A stretch of DNA of 24,010 bases from a virus: the IMG/VR virus record IMGVR_UViG_3300020162_001506, positions 1 through 24,010 of that record. One strand, 5' to 3'. A program made the translations under genes and the position numbers. Within the stretch, counting starts at the first letter, position 1, and every line of letters begins with the position of its first letter. This document shows, in pieces, positions 6,484-14,338 of the stretch. Below the pieces are notes generated by a model. That model had not been told where the DNA came from, did no database searches, and was given only the letters and a program-made list of their open reading frames with translations.

Positions 6484-6501
6484 GTTTATATAGATAAAGG
6501 G

Positions 6502-8466
6502 TTATTTAATTGGGCACGCGCCCGTGGCACACTCAGCATCTAGAATTTCATCGAAGCTGTTGGTGTTTTCTAAGTTGACTTCTAAGAGTAATTTTACATA
6601 CTCATTATGGTCTTCTTCGGTTACTACCTCTTGCGGAAGGTATAAGTAACCTAAGTCCTTGGCAGTTTTAGTAGGGTCTGTACGATAGATGAAACTAACG
6701 CCTACATAACAATCCCAGTTTTCAAGTAACCAGTCAATAATAGCAGGCACTTCTTCTGTACCATAGCTAATTGTTACACTAGTGTTTTGCTGTGTCCAAC
6801 TGGTTTGAATTAGTTTATACTTTTCTAGCTGTTCAATTGCGGAATCTAAATTAACTTCTTTTCCTTCGTGCTTATGAAATGGAACGTCGTCCCAACAAAC
6901 TGGGAAAGTTACTAATACACCACTATCATCAGTTGGATGATTAATTACCCTGTAGTTAGCTTCGCGAAGCTTATCAACAACAGGGTCATGCTTGGAGAAC
7001 TGAACATTGTTGAAAATATATTTGCCTAACGGTTTATGAATACCTTCTGTAGTATCCATGATCTTTGATAAGGTACCGGATGGCTTAACACAAGTAATAT
7101 TTTTAGGAGCTGGCAACCCTAATTCTTCCGCCATACCTACAGCCGCAGCAGTTGCAGTACGCTTTAGGTATTCGTAGTCATAGCCAGTCATATCAGGACG
7201 CTTAGCGATCCCCGTGAGACCGACTCCACAAAGACGCAAGAAGTAATTGTTGAGGTGCCAGGATTCTTGTAAGATACCATCTTGTAAGTTAACACAAGTC
7301 TGTCTGTAATTTGCTCTAGCCGCCAGTCTAATGGCTTTGTGTAACCCTGCGGTGTCGCCCTTGAACTTGCCAATGTCCGTTTCCGTAAGGTTACAGAAAC
7401 TTTTGTTTCCAAGCAAGATCTCGACACAAGGATTGGCACCCTTAAACCAAGGGGCTCTGCGTAACGCCTCAACTTCATTGATAAAACCTGGTTCACTTCC
7501 ACCTGCCTCCAACATTAGTTGAAAAATCTTTTCTAGGTCGCTACGATGCGGCTTTTCTTTGAATACTAGGCTATTATTTGATTGCTGACGGTGACTGTTA
7601 TTATGTAACCACCAATCTTTTTTAGCTACTGCAAATTCTTCCCATTCTGGTTGTCCGTAATCAAAGAGGGCGATCTCAGCGCTACGACGACTAGATAATA
7701 TAGTGCCCAGATGATTAACAATATCCAGAATATCCATCCGGCTAAGTAAGCTATCAGCACGACCGTTAAGAATATTGGCAATAGCAACATAAGCGCTACT
7801 AATCGCACTATCACCACTAGAAATCCAACCATAGCCTTTTAACCTTTCGCCAGCAGGACGTAATTGTGAGAAGTCTAGCACTAATGTATCTGCTGGATAT
7901 TTACCTGCTAACAGCTTACCAATAGACTTTGCCCAAGCTTCTGCTGAGTCACCAATTTGCAGAGTCCACGTTTTGGTTTGTGAATCCCAAGTTTCGTTAT
8001 TACTTTCTCGACCACCTTTAGCAGTGCGTTCGCTGCGTACTACACGAATATTTTTAATGGGATTTGAGAATCCGTTTAGTGTACCAACAATAGGTTTAAA
8101 TCCTACTCCACAACCTTGTAACAGCAACCATAGAACATCTACTACGTCATAGACTGTTTCAACTTGTGTAAAACTGCAATTAAATTGTGATGCTTCGCGA
8201 GTCTGTGCTACATTTGTGCCACCTAACCAAAGTGTGCGACCACTCATTGAAACTTTACGATCTAGCATTAACTGCTCAAGATCATAAAGTTCTGCGTATT
8301 CTTCGTCTGTGAGATCGCGGGCTACGGCTCGTTGCCACAGCCATTCTTGGTGATCTACTACTCGGGCAACTGTATCTTGCCAAGTTTCAAATTGTTTTCC
8401 GTCGTCTGAAATTGGTCTATTATATGTACGACGTGTTATTACTTGTGCTCTTGTACTGAATGTCAT
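6502..8466 (-). CDS. Adenosylcobalamin-dependent (class II) ribonucleoside-triphosphate reductase
   Basis: 654 residues from the ATG at 8466. This start has AAAGGAAATC in front of it and avoids a long overlap with dUTPase; a start 20 codons upstream is possible but lacks support. All catalytic features of the monomeric Lactobacillus-type enzyme are present: QFNCSF with Cys97 and FCNLTE with Cys358 (the reducing pair), NPCVEI with Cys347 (thiyl radical) and Glu349, and the C-terminal C-x4-C shuttle (Cys646, Cys651, in ECATGACPIK). CVKPSGTLS (459-467) also fits the family. It reduces NTPs to dNTPs using B12, without oxygen dependence. It is about 85 residues shorter than the Lactobacillus protein. 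dUTPase lies directly upstream, so the pair serves dNTP supply; the glutaredoxin at 12438-12698 might re-reduce it. Confidence 0.95.
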   Translation of the reverse strand: MTFSTRAQVITRRTYNRPISDDGKQFETWQDTVARVVDHQEWLWQRAVARDLTDEEYAELYDLEQLMLDRKVSMSGRTLWLGGTNVAQTREASQFNCSFTQVETVYDVVDVLWLLLQGCGVGFKPIVGTLNGFSNPIKNIRVVRSERTAKGGRESNNETWDSQTKTWTLQIGDSAEAWAKSIGKLLAGKYPADTLVLDFSQLRPAGERLKGYGWISSGDSAISSAYVAIANILNGRADSLLSRMDILDIVNHLGTILSSRRSAEIALFDYGQPEWEEFAVAKKDWWLHNNSHRQQSNNSLVFKEKPHRSDLEKIFQLMLEAGGSEPGFINEVEALRRAPWFKGANPCVEILLGNKSFCNLTETDIGKFKGDTAGLHKAIRLAARANYRQTCVNLQDGILQESWHLNNYFLRLCGVGLTGIAKRPDMTGYDYEYLKRTATAAAVGMAEELGLPAPKNITCVKPSGTLSKIMDTTEGIHKPLGKYIFNNVQFSKHDPVVDKLREANYRVINHPTDDSGVLVTFPVCWDDVPFHKHEGKEVNLDSAIEQLEKYKLIQTSWTQQNTSVTISYGTEEVPAIIDWLLENWDCYVGVSFIYRTDPTKTAKDLGYLYLPQEVVTEEDHNEYVKLLLEVNLENTNSFDEILDAECATGACPIK

Positions 8467-8476
8467 GATTTCCTTT
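8467..8476 (-). promoter_or_regulatory. Ribosome-binding site that fixes the reductase start
   Basis: On the minus strand AAAGGA is followed by four bases and ATG 8466. It overlaps the dUTPase stop codon (8477-8475), implying coupled translation. Confidence 0.65.
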
Positions 8477-8951
8477 ATGTACCAGTACTGCCGAAGCCGC
8501 CAGTACCGCGTTCTGTGTCGTTCCAAATATCCGTAAATTCAGGCAGCAAAACTGGCATAAGAACCAGCTGAGCAATTCTATCGCCGCGTTGAATTTTATA
8601 CGGGTCTTCGGAAATATTTTTTAAGAGAATTTTGATTTCGCCACGATAGTCCGCATCAATAACGCCTACGCTATGAGGCATAGTAATTCCCTTTTTTCCT
8701 TGACTGCTTCTGTTAAATATAAAGCCTGCGTAGCCCTCTGGAATTTTTGTCGCTACTCCTGTACCAACAAGTTTTTGTTCTCCAGGATAGATTTCCAAAT
8801 CTTCCGTACTCATTAAATCTGCGCCAGCATCGGTGGGGTTAGCACGTTTTGGAAGAAATTGTTTGTCTTCTACTAGACAAGGCAGCATTTGTTTGATTTC
8901 GCAAGCACGATTGTGGTCGTAGGTTTGGTTAATATTTAAAAATTTACTCAT
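8475..8951 (-). CDS. dut: dUTP diphosphatase (trimeric dUTPase)
   Basis: 158 residues with the five dUTPase motifs in order: PTDAGADL (39-46), NRSSQGKKG (80-88), VGVIDADYRGEI (95-106) with the catalytic Asp in the GVID turn, RGDRIAQLVL (122-131) and the P-loop-like RGTGGFGSTG (148-157). It hydrolyses dUTP to dUMP, keeping uracil out of phage DNA and supplying dTMP precursor. The N-terminus is some 20 to 25 residues longer than usual before LPKRANPTDAG. The start overlaps the exonuclease stop as ATGA, and the reductase follows nine bases after the stop. Confidence 0.95.
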   Translation of the reverse strand: MSKFLNINQTYDHNRACEIKQMLPCLVEDKQFLPKRANPTDAGADLMSTEDLEIYPGEQKLVGTGVATKIPEGYAGFIFNRSSQGKKGITMPHSVGVIDADYRGEIKILLKNISEDPYKIQRGDRIAQLVLMPVLLPEFTDIWNDTERGTGGFGSTGT

Positions 8952-9793
8952 TTTAAGTATAGTTCTAGGGTTTCGTCTATTTGTTTACAGTTATCTACAC
9001 CAATAGCTTCTTCACAGTATGTGACCAAATCCATTAGTTGATAGTTTAACATTAGTTGTTCTCGGCACTGGTTCAGCGCTTCGATGTATTTATATTTACC
9101 ACTAATTGGAATACTCGCAATAATATCGTAAGTAGTCCCATAATTATTAACAAGTCCAATGGCTCGCTTAGGCCCAATACCAGGCACGCCAGCAACATTA
9201 TCACCACTATCGCCTGTAAGACACTTAATACTAATGTAGTCTTTGGGTTCAAAATCATAGTGGTCATTCCAGTTATCAATGGTGACTTCTTTTCTGGTAA
9301 CATAACTAAATCTTGATACGTTTGGTTGAACTAATAAATCCCAGTCTTTATCACTTGATACAAGCCAAATATTTTCTAGCGGTAATTTTGATTTTTTATT
9401 GACAATGTACGCAGCTATGTCGTCTGCCTCAACACCTTGAAATTTGATAACAGGGTATTGCGTATTTTCTGCAATATGTGCTAAAGCTGCTTGAAAGTCT
9501 TCAAAAAATAACTGAAAAGCTGCTTTTTCAGCCTCAGTCTGAGTTTCAAATTTGTCTTTACGATTTTGCTTGTATTCTGGATAAATTGCTTTGCGGTAGC
9601 TTGATGAGCCTTGGTCGCAAGCTAAGATAACTTTTGAGGCTTTGTAACTTTTTTGTAAGCTAACTACTGTTCGTAAGTAATCTTCAGCAAAATCAGTAGC
9701 GCCGCTATGTTTATAGCGAAAAGCTAAGTTTAGGGCATCCACAACCATTAGGGTATTTTCTTGTGCTGTAACTTGTTGAAAACTTTTGCTCAT
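8948..9793 (-). CDS. 5'-3' exonuclease of the FEN/T5 D15 family
   Basis: 281 residues. Metal-binding and core motifs are MVVDALNLAFR (Asp19), LACDQG (Asp60), SSYRKAIYPEYKQNR (64-78), GVEADDIAAY (Glu122, Asp124, Asp125), SSDKDWDLL (Asp148, Asp150) and GDSGDNVAGVPGIGPKRA (Asp195, Asp198, then the helix-hairpin-helix). The likely job is flap/primer removal, standing in for the 5' nuclease domain that the phage polymerase lacks. Asp19 lies unusually deep; Met16 is a possible shorter start. It is promoter-proximal (9825-9853) with no visible Shine-Dalgarno sequence, and is followed by an ATGA overlap with dUTPase. Confidence 0.94.
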   Translation of the reverse strand: MSKSFQQVTAQENTLMVVDALNLAFRYKHSGATDFAEDYLRTVVSLQKSYKASKVILACDQGSSSYRKAIYPEYKQNRKDKFETQTEAEKAAFQLFFEDFQAALAHIAENTQYPVIKFQGVEADDIAAYIVNKKSKLPLENIWLVSSDKDWDLLVQPNVSRFSYVTRKEVTIDNWNDHYDFEPKDYISIKCLTGDSGDNVAGVPGIGPKRAIGLVNNYGTTYDIIASIPISGKYKYIEALNQCREQLMLNYQLMDLVTYCEEAIGVDNCKQIDETLELYLK

Positions 9794-9824
9794 TTTAGTG
9801 TTAATTTATTGTTTAATATTGTAT

Positions 9825-9853
9825 ATTATAACTTAATTTACTAAAAATTTCAA
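9825..9853 (-). promoter_or_regulatory. Sigma-70-type promoter for exonuclease-dUTPase-reductase
   Basis: Minus strand TTGAAA (9853-9848), 17-bp spacer, TATAAT (9830-9825). The -35 is preceded by AC, as in the three sister promoters. The -35 box overlaps the stop codon of the upstream resolvase-like gene. The predicted leader is about 25 bases, A/T-only, with no Shine-Dalgarno sequence. Confidence 0.8.
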
Positions 9854-10302
9854 GTTACAAATTGTGGTTGCTCATTAGCTAACCAATCGTCTAACAAAGA
9901 CACATAAAATTCGTGTTCGTCAATTGACGCAAATATGTATCTGTAATTAGTTGTAGGCATATCTAAAAATGCAGAAAATATCTTTGATCTGTCAAATTTA
10001 AATATTAGTAAGGGTTTTTTGTTTACTTGGCGGCCTTGACGCACTGACTGTTTCCAAAACTCTATTAATTGTGGGTTTTTACCCGTTAATAAGGCACTAG
10101 AAATATGATCTTCTGCGTAGCCTTTGACTTCTACACACCACAGATTAGTTCTACCAGGCACGTATAAATCGCCCTTAAGTTGATGTTTAGGGTCAAGAGC
10201 CCCTGATCCAGGAACTCTTTCCCAACCTAATCCTGTGTGCTTTTTAAGAGCATCACGTACTACAGTTTCAGTGCGAGCACCTTTTGCTCTACTATCTACC
10301 AT
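9850..10302 (-). CDS. PD-(D/E)XK nuclease, probable Holliday-junction resolvase
   Basis: 150 residues. The N-terminus, SRAKGARTETVVRDALKKHTG, is the amphipathic helix of resolvase-type nucleases with Glu12. VPGSGALDPKHQLKGDLYVP gives Asp45, and WCVEVKGY gives Glu58-Val-Lys60, together the PD-(D/E)XK active site. Hjc-like phage resolvases have this layout and cut four-way junctions. A different branched-DNA or repair nuclease cannot be excluded. It sits between SbcC (with one small gene in between) and the exonuclease, fitting recombination-dependent replication. Three bases separate it from the previous stop, suggesting coupled translation. Confidence 0.82.
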   Translation of the reverse strand: MVDSRAKGARTETVVRDALKKHTGLGWERVPGSGALDPKHQLKGDLYVPGRTNLWCVEVKGYAEDHISSALLTGKNPQLIEFWKQSVRQGRQVNKKPLLIFKFDRSKIFSAFLDMPTTNYRYIFASIDEHEFYVSLLDDWLANEQPQFVT

Positions 10303-10305
10303 TTA

Positions 10306-10611
10306 TTATGCTTGCGTTTTTGTTGGAAAAACAATAACAGGAGCTTCTGTAGCAGCAACTGTATCGGCTATTGCTATTTGTTGTGCTTGTGGTGGAGTTT
10401 CTACAGCAAGTTCTGTAACTTCAGCTTCTACGCCAGGTACTTCAAAAGTACAGTTAGGGTCAACCCGTACTATAACTTTTCCAATACCAATTGCTGTTAG
10501 TGTTGCACTTTCGTGGTCACTAAAATAATCACCAACGCTAAGCTGTACTTGGCCAACGTTTTCGCGAGTAATAGTGCAAGTTACACTACCATTAATTTCT
10601 TCTAAAATCAT
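10306..10611 (-). CDS. Uncharacterised small phage protein
   Basis: 101 residues, not recognised. Residues 1-60 look like an all-beta domain (alternating hydrophobics in GSVTCTITRENVGQVQLSVG and TAIGIGKVIVRVDP), with Cys12 and Cys54. The remainder is an Ala/Pro/Thr/Val-rich, probably disordered tail. The start has AGAGG five bases upstream. It is one base downstream of the SbcC stop and three bases upstream of the resolvase-like gene, so it is part of the recombination unit, but its function is unknown. Confidence 0.65.
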   Translation of the reverse strand: MILEEINGSVTCTITRENVGQVQLSVGDYFSDHESATLTAIGIGKVIVRVDPNCTFEVPGVEAEVTELAVETPPQAQQIAIADTVAATEAPVIVFPTKTQA

Positions 10612-10612
10612 A

Positions 10613-12451
10613 TTATACCTCTATTTGTGAGATGTTGTTGCGTTTCGACACATTTACTTTTTCTAATAGTGGATGAGTAAATCCGTGTGAAACAAGAAAA
10701 GTATTTAAATGCTCTTCTCTGAGCAATACTTCTACTAATTTTTCTTTGCCGTCTACGTCTAGTGTTTCGACAGTTTCATCTAAGATCAATAAGTTAATTC
10801 TTGAACTAGATAAGGTTTGCATTAGCTTTCTGATAGCTAATAAAGTTGCCACGTTAACTCTGGCTTTTTCACCGCCTGATAGTGCTAAGATCTCAATATC
10901 TTTGCCATTATCAGTAATAACCACATTTAGTTTATCGCTAGCTGATATTTTGAAACCAATTTGGAATCTGCCATCAGATAAGTCGATTAAGTACTTGTTG
11001 GTAATTTCTTCTAAGTCTTTTACTAAGCACTCAATTTTATATGCCACTAAACCAGTAGTTGAGAACGTTTTGGTTAAAACATTAACTATAGACATTTTTT
11101 CACTTAATTCGTGCAGTTTTGAACTATAAACTTCAAGTTCTGCATTCATTTCTAGTAATTGATTACTAATAGTTTCTACTTTAGCATTGTGAGCACTAGC
11201 AACAGCATTTTTCTTTTCTGCTGAGGCAATAGTTGATTTAAGGTTGGCTATTGCTGTTTGTACGGCTGTAAATTTAGACTCTAATTCGTTTTTATCTAGT
11301 AAATTTTCTTGTAAATCAGGGTTAATTAATTGATGATATTTTTCCCACTCATCTCGTGCTTTATTAGCTGATTTCCATGTTGCAGTTTTATTAGTAAACT
11401 CTTGTTCAATTGCATCTATTTCATTAAGTCGAGTGTTAATATTAGCTATTTTTGCAGCTGCACTCACTATTATAGCATGTTGTTCCGCTACTAGTGCTGC
11501 AATTTTTTCTTCATCAATAGTTTGTAGGCAAGTAGGACAGGTTCCTTGTAGAGCACCTATCTTTTTAACAAAAGCATTTGCATCTTTAACAGACTTTGCT
11601 AACTCAATAGAGCTGGTATTAAGTTGTTTTATTTCTGGATTAAGCACACTAACTGTATCTACAGGAGTCTCTGGTAGTGGAAATAGTTTAATGTTGCTTT
11701 GTATTTGTTTGTAAGTGTTGTTTTGCGTAATCTTTTTGTTGGTAGATTCTAGCCCACGAATTTGATTGTCAAGTTCTGCAGCCACAGTTATCATGTCATC
11801 GTCTAGAACCGGTACTTCACAATATTCTTTGTGAGATAAATCCATGTTCGAATACTTATCTAACCAGCTGTTGACTGTATTAACTTGTGATTGTGTAGAT
11901 GCAATGTCTTTAGTTAAATCTTGTGCAACGTCTTTGAATACTTCTTGTGCACGACTATACTTGCCTAAATTTAGGATTTCTATAAGAAACTTTTTTCTGG
12001 CAGTATCTGCAGCAGTTAAAAACTCAAGACTAGACGCATTGCTTTGATAAACAATTTGTGCAAAAGTCTTGTGATCAAAACCAAGAATGTCTTCAATCAT
12101 TTTATAGGTTGCTGTTGCTGTGTGAGCACTTATATCTATGTCACTTTTAAATAACTTAACAGTCTGAGCAGTACCGCGAGAAGTTTTTATCTTGTACTCT
12201 ACGCCGTCACGCTCAAAGTCTAGTTCAATAGTATATGTTTTATCTTTTATATATCTGTTTAATATGTCAGCTTTTTTAATGCCTTTTGAGTTTTTATTAA
12301 AAAGCACTTCTTCTAAGATAAGAGCAATTGAACTTTTTCCATGACCATTGCGACCCACTAACTGTGTTAGTGGTGAAGCAATGAAATCAATAGTATTATC
12401 TTTTCCATAACTAAAAGCATTACTCCAACTTAATTTTTTAATTGTTATCAT
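10613..12451 (-). CDS. sbcC: SbcC/Rad50-type recombination endonuclease ATPase subunit (T4 gp46-like)
   Basis: 612 residues with the SMC-like layout. Walker A is GRNGHGKSS (33-41), followed by a Q-loop region (IVYQSN, 133-138) and two helical coiled-coil stretches flanking a zinc hook CPTC (305-308). The ABC signature LSGGEKAR lies at 524-531 and Walker B LLILDETVE at 554-562. It should pair with the nuclease at 12673-13638 to process double-strand ends, acting in recombination-dependent replication as T4 gp46/47 do. At about 600 residues it is T4-like in size and much shorter than bacterial SbcC. The start overlaps the glutaredoxin gene by 14 bp. Confidence 0.94.
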   Translation of the reverse strand: MITIKKLSWSNAFSYGKDNTIDFIASPLTQLVGRNGHGKSSIALILEEVLFNKNSKGIKKADILNRYIKDKTYTIELDFERDGVEYKIKTSRGTAQTVKLFKSDIDISAHTATATYKMIEDILGFDHKTFAQIVYQSNASSLEFLTAADTARKKFLIEILNLGKYSRAQEVFKDVAQDLTKDIASTQSQVNTVNSWLDKYSNMDLSHKEYCEVPVLDDDMITVAAELDNQIRGLESTNKKITQNNTYKQIQSNIKLFPLPETPVDTVSVLNPEIKQLNTSSIELAKSVKDANAFVKKIGALQGTCPTCLQTIDEEKIAALVAEQHAIIVSAAAKIANINTRLNEIDAIEQEFTNKTATWKSANKARDEWEKYHQLINPDLQENLLDKNELESKFTAVQTAIANLKSTIASAEKKNAVASAHNAKVETISNQLLEMNAELEVYSSKLHELSEKMSIVNVLTKTFSTTGLVAYKIECLVKDLEEITNKYLIDLSDGRFQIGFKISASDKLNVVITDNGKDIEILALSGGEKARVNVATLLAIRKLMQTLSSSRINLLILDETVETLDVDGKEKLVEVLLREEHLNTFLVSHGFTHPLLEKVNVSKRNNISQIEV

Positions 12452-12698
12452 GTTCTAATAGTTCTTTTTTCAATTCCTGTAATCCGCCAAGATATTTTCC
12501 GTTTAAAAATATTTGCGGAACACTACGTGCATCAGGTACTTTTTGAATTAAATCTTTTTTTGAATACCCGTTAATACCTATCATACACTCTACATAGGTA
12601 ATTGCTCGTTGTTCTAATAATCGTTTTGCTTCTGTGCAAGCAGGGCAATTTGTTTGTGACCAAACTTCGGCTTTAAAGTGACTCAAATTTTTCCGCAT
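12438..12698 (-). CDS. Glutaredoxin
   Basis: 86 residues with a thioredoxin fold. The redox site is NCPACTEA with Cys18 and Cys21 (CPAC rather than the classic CPYC). The cis-Pro motif is SVPQIF (59-64), then NGKYLGGLQEL, the glutathione-binding and helix part. It reduces disulfides using glutathione or a host reductase, and phage glutaredoxins commonly serve ribonucleotide reductase. Its gene lies between sbcD and sbcC, overlapping the first by 26 bp and the second by 14 bp. AAGGAG ten bases upstream supports the ATG start; a TTG four codons later, with GGA in front, is an alternative. Confidence 0.9.
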   Translation of the reverse strand: MRKNLSHFKAEVWSQTNCPACTEAKRLLEQRAITYVECMIGINGYSKKDLIQKVPDARSVPQIFLNGKYLGGLQELKKELLEHDNN

Positions 12699-13638
12699 GA
12701 TTTTGTAACTCCTTTAGTACAGATTCTATGGTTTCTTCTGGTAGTTCCAGAATATAGGCTAAATACTCTTTTACTTCTTCAGTTAGGCTCATTTCAGGGT
12801 CTAGTATAAGTGCAGAGTCTGTTTCTCGCTTAATAACTTTTGAAGTAATAAGTTCACTATCTTCTAGCTCTCCTAGTTCTTGCATATCGCCTTGCACTTC
12901 ATACACTGTATGGTCAAAGGAGGTGGCTGTGGCGGAGGTGGCGGCCTCTTCGGCAGTGATCGTTTTCTTGATAAGCTGCGGTAGGTCGAACCTGATCCAT
13001 TCATGACCAAGAGTATCAACATCAAGGAGAATAGCGCCAGTATCGACTCGCTGGCGGTGAAAACTAGTAGTATAAGGGCTGCCAGGATAAAGAATATTAC
13101 GTTGAGAGTTTTCATATGAGTGCAAGTCACCTGCCAAAACTATGTTCCAGCGGTTAAAAAGAGTTAAATCAATTTCTGGTTTAACGTGTGGTGGAATCTC
13201 ACCACGAACATGGGTACACAAAATCTTACCGTGCGTTAAGTGAGGGGCTTTCTCAAACTCTTTTAGTTTGTTGTACGGAATAAAATCAATATTATTGTAA
13301 CTGTAAAAATCATCAATGACTTCTACTAGTGAATTTAATCTATTGGTTGATTTTTTAAGGTTTGTTAAGAAAGTAGTGTCTTTCTTTAGCATTTCGTGAT
13401 TGCCAGAATATATAATGGTTGGCTTTGTAAAACTAGCCACAAAGTCAAAATAAAGTTCAACTTCATCCATTGTTGGTAATCTGTCAAAAACATCGCCACC
13501 AATAATTACTAAATCAGCCCCTTCTTGCATTTGTTGAAACTGCTCAACAAACAAACGAAAACGATTTTTTGCCCACTCAATAGGTACGTTTTTCTGACCT
13601 AATTTTATATGTACATCGGCTGTGAATAGTATTTTCAT
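12673..13638 (-). CDS. sbcD: SbcD/Mre11-type nuclease subunit (T4 gp47-like)
   Basis: 321 residues of the calcineurin-like phosphoesterase fold. Metal ligands are in ADVHI (Asp8, His10), GGDVFD (Asp49), YSGNHE (Asn80, His81), CTHV (His143) and AGDLHSYE (His173). The C-terminal ~90 residues are acidic and helical, and probably bind the coiled-coil base of SbcC. It forms the nuclease half of the complex with the product at 10613-12451. A local stretch of unusually high GC (about 12905-13080) encodes an Ala/Thr-rich linker plus part of the cap domain. The gene follows a hairpin terminator downstream of ssb. Confidence 0.94.
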   Translation of the reverse strand: MKILFTADVHIKLGQKNVPIEWAKNRFRLFVEQFQQMQEGADLVIIGGDVFDRLPTMDEVELYFDFVASFTKPTIIYSGNHEMLKKDTTFLTNLKKSTNRLNSLVEVIDDFYSYNNIDFIPYNKLKEFEKAPHLTHGKILCTHVRGEIPPHVKPEIDLTLFNRWNIVLAGDLHSYENSQRNILYPGSPYTTSFHRQRVDTGAILLDVDTLGHEWIRFDLPQLIKKTITAEEAATSATATSFDHTVYEVQGDMQELGELEDSELITSKVIKRETDSALILDPEMSLTEEVKEYLAYILELPEETIESVLKELQNHAEKFESL

Positions 13639-13652
13639 ATTTTATAGACAAA

Positions 13653-13685
13653 ATAGCCCGCAAAGCATAAAGTTTTGCGGGCTAT
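13653..13685 (-). terminator. Terminator-like hairpin between ssb and sbcD
   Basis: A 12-bp stem (13653-13664 with 13674-13685, core AGCCCGC/GCGGGCT) has a 9-base loop and is followed leftward by TTTTGTC. It lies directly after the ssb stop and before sbcD, which has no promoter of its own that I can see. It probably works as a partial terminator lowering downstream expression. Confidence 0.85.
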
Positions 13686-13690
13686 AATTT

Positions 13691-14338
13691 TTAACCTAAG
13701 TCTTTAACGGCTTCACGCTCAGATTCTGAAGCGCCTTCGTCTGCTTCATCGTCACTGTTTGTAGTAACTTTGGTTAACAGGGCTAAAACTTCATCAGCGG
13801 TTGGACGAGGATACTTTTCATCAATAGCTTTACTGGTGGCAGCTAGTTCACGCTCTGCGTCCGATAGGGGGCGTGACTTGCAACGAAGTACTTGCAGTTG
13901 GTATTCAACGTTAAATGGTAAAGGGCCAGTTTTAACTCGTTTAAAAACAACATCCCAACCACTATCAAAATCAGTTGGATCGCCTAAATCTTCGGCTGCT
14001 GTCATAATCTGTTCAAACAATTTCTTTTTAAGGTTAAGTGCCTTAACTTTGCCATCCTTAGGGTCAATACAGTTTACTGTGTATGACCAAGTGCATTTTA
14101 GTTCGGGAAAGAATTTTGGTACATGATCTACTTCTAGATTATCAAATTTTTCTTTTTCTCTGCTAAAAGCCAGACACTCAACAGGAATATCTTTATTGTT
14201 AGTGCCTTTAATCCAATAAATGTAGCGTGGTAAGAGTCCACCAATTAAGCGAACTGAGTTTTCGCCGTCTTTGTACTCATAAGCCTCTACTTTGTTTGAT
14301 TGCGCTTTACCTTTAGTGTTCTTAAAGCTAATTGCCAT
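13691..14338 (-). CDS. ssb: Single-stranded DNA-binding protein (gp32-like role)
   Basis: 215 residues. The N-terminal basic stretch (SFKNTKGKAQSNK) is followed by a beta-rich OB-fold-like core including SVRLIGGLLPRYIYWIKG (28-45) and a segment DVVFKRVKTGPLPFNVEYQLQVL (about 129-151). The C-terminal 25 residues are strongly acidic (SDDEADEGASESE), as in phage SSBs where this tail recruits replication partners. It is expected to coat ssDNA in replication and recombination. GAGGA eight bases before the start is a strong ribosome-binding site, and a terminator-like hairpin follows at once, both fitting a need for high expression. The OB core is inferred from pattern rather than a diagnostic motif. 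Confidence 0.85.
   Translation of the reverse strand: MAISFKNTKGKAQSNKVEAYEYKDGENSVRLIGGLLPRYIYWIKGTNNKDIPVECLAFSREKEKFDNLEVDHVPKFFPELKCTWSYTVNCIDPKDGKVKALNLKKKLFEQIMTAAEDLGDPTDFDSGWDVVFKRVKTGPLPFNVEYQLQVLRCKSRPLSDAERELAATSKAIDEKYPRPTADEVLALLTKVTTNSDDEADEGASESEREAVKDLG

Noticed and set aside
6287-6493. Rightward ORF of 68 codons after the terminator
   Set aside because: It is antisense to the 59-residue leftward gene (6304-6483), begins inside the terminator region and has no ribosome-binding site. Its Cys/Ser-rich sequence looks like a shadow.
7188-7502. Second-frame leftward ORF of 104 codons inside the reductase gene
   Set aside because: It overlaps the catalytic region of the reductase, whose frame is secure; no ribosome-binding site or protein pattern.
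8467-8526. Twenty-residue N-terminal extension of the reductase
   Set aside because: It is rich in Arg and Trp, lies over the dUTPase 3' end, and the ATG at 8466 has its own ribosome-binding site.
10235-10528. Rightward ORFs opposite the resolvase-like gene and its neighbour
   Set aside because: They are antisense to two tightly packed leftward genes, Ser/Cys/Thr-rich in the way of reverse-complement shadows, with no start signal.
10613-10640. TATAAT just before the 101-residue gene as a fifth promoter
   Set aside because: It directly touches the ATG and no -35 box lies 17 bases upstream; the AGAGG before it is better read as a ribosome-binding site.
12873-13130. Leftward 85-codon ORF with a hydrophobic stretch and a poly-Pro run
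   Set aside because: It lies wholly inside sbcD in another frame. The poly-Pro is a by-product of the GC-rich patch, and sbcD has full family motifs there.
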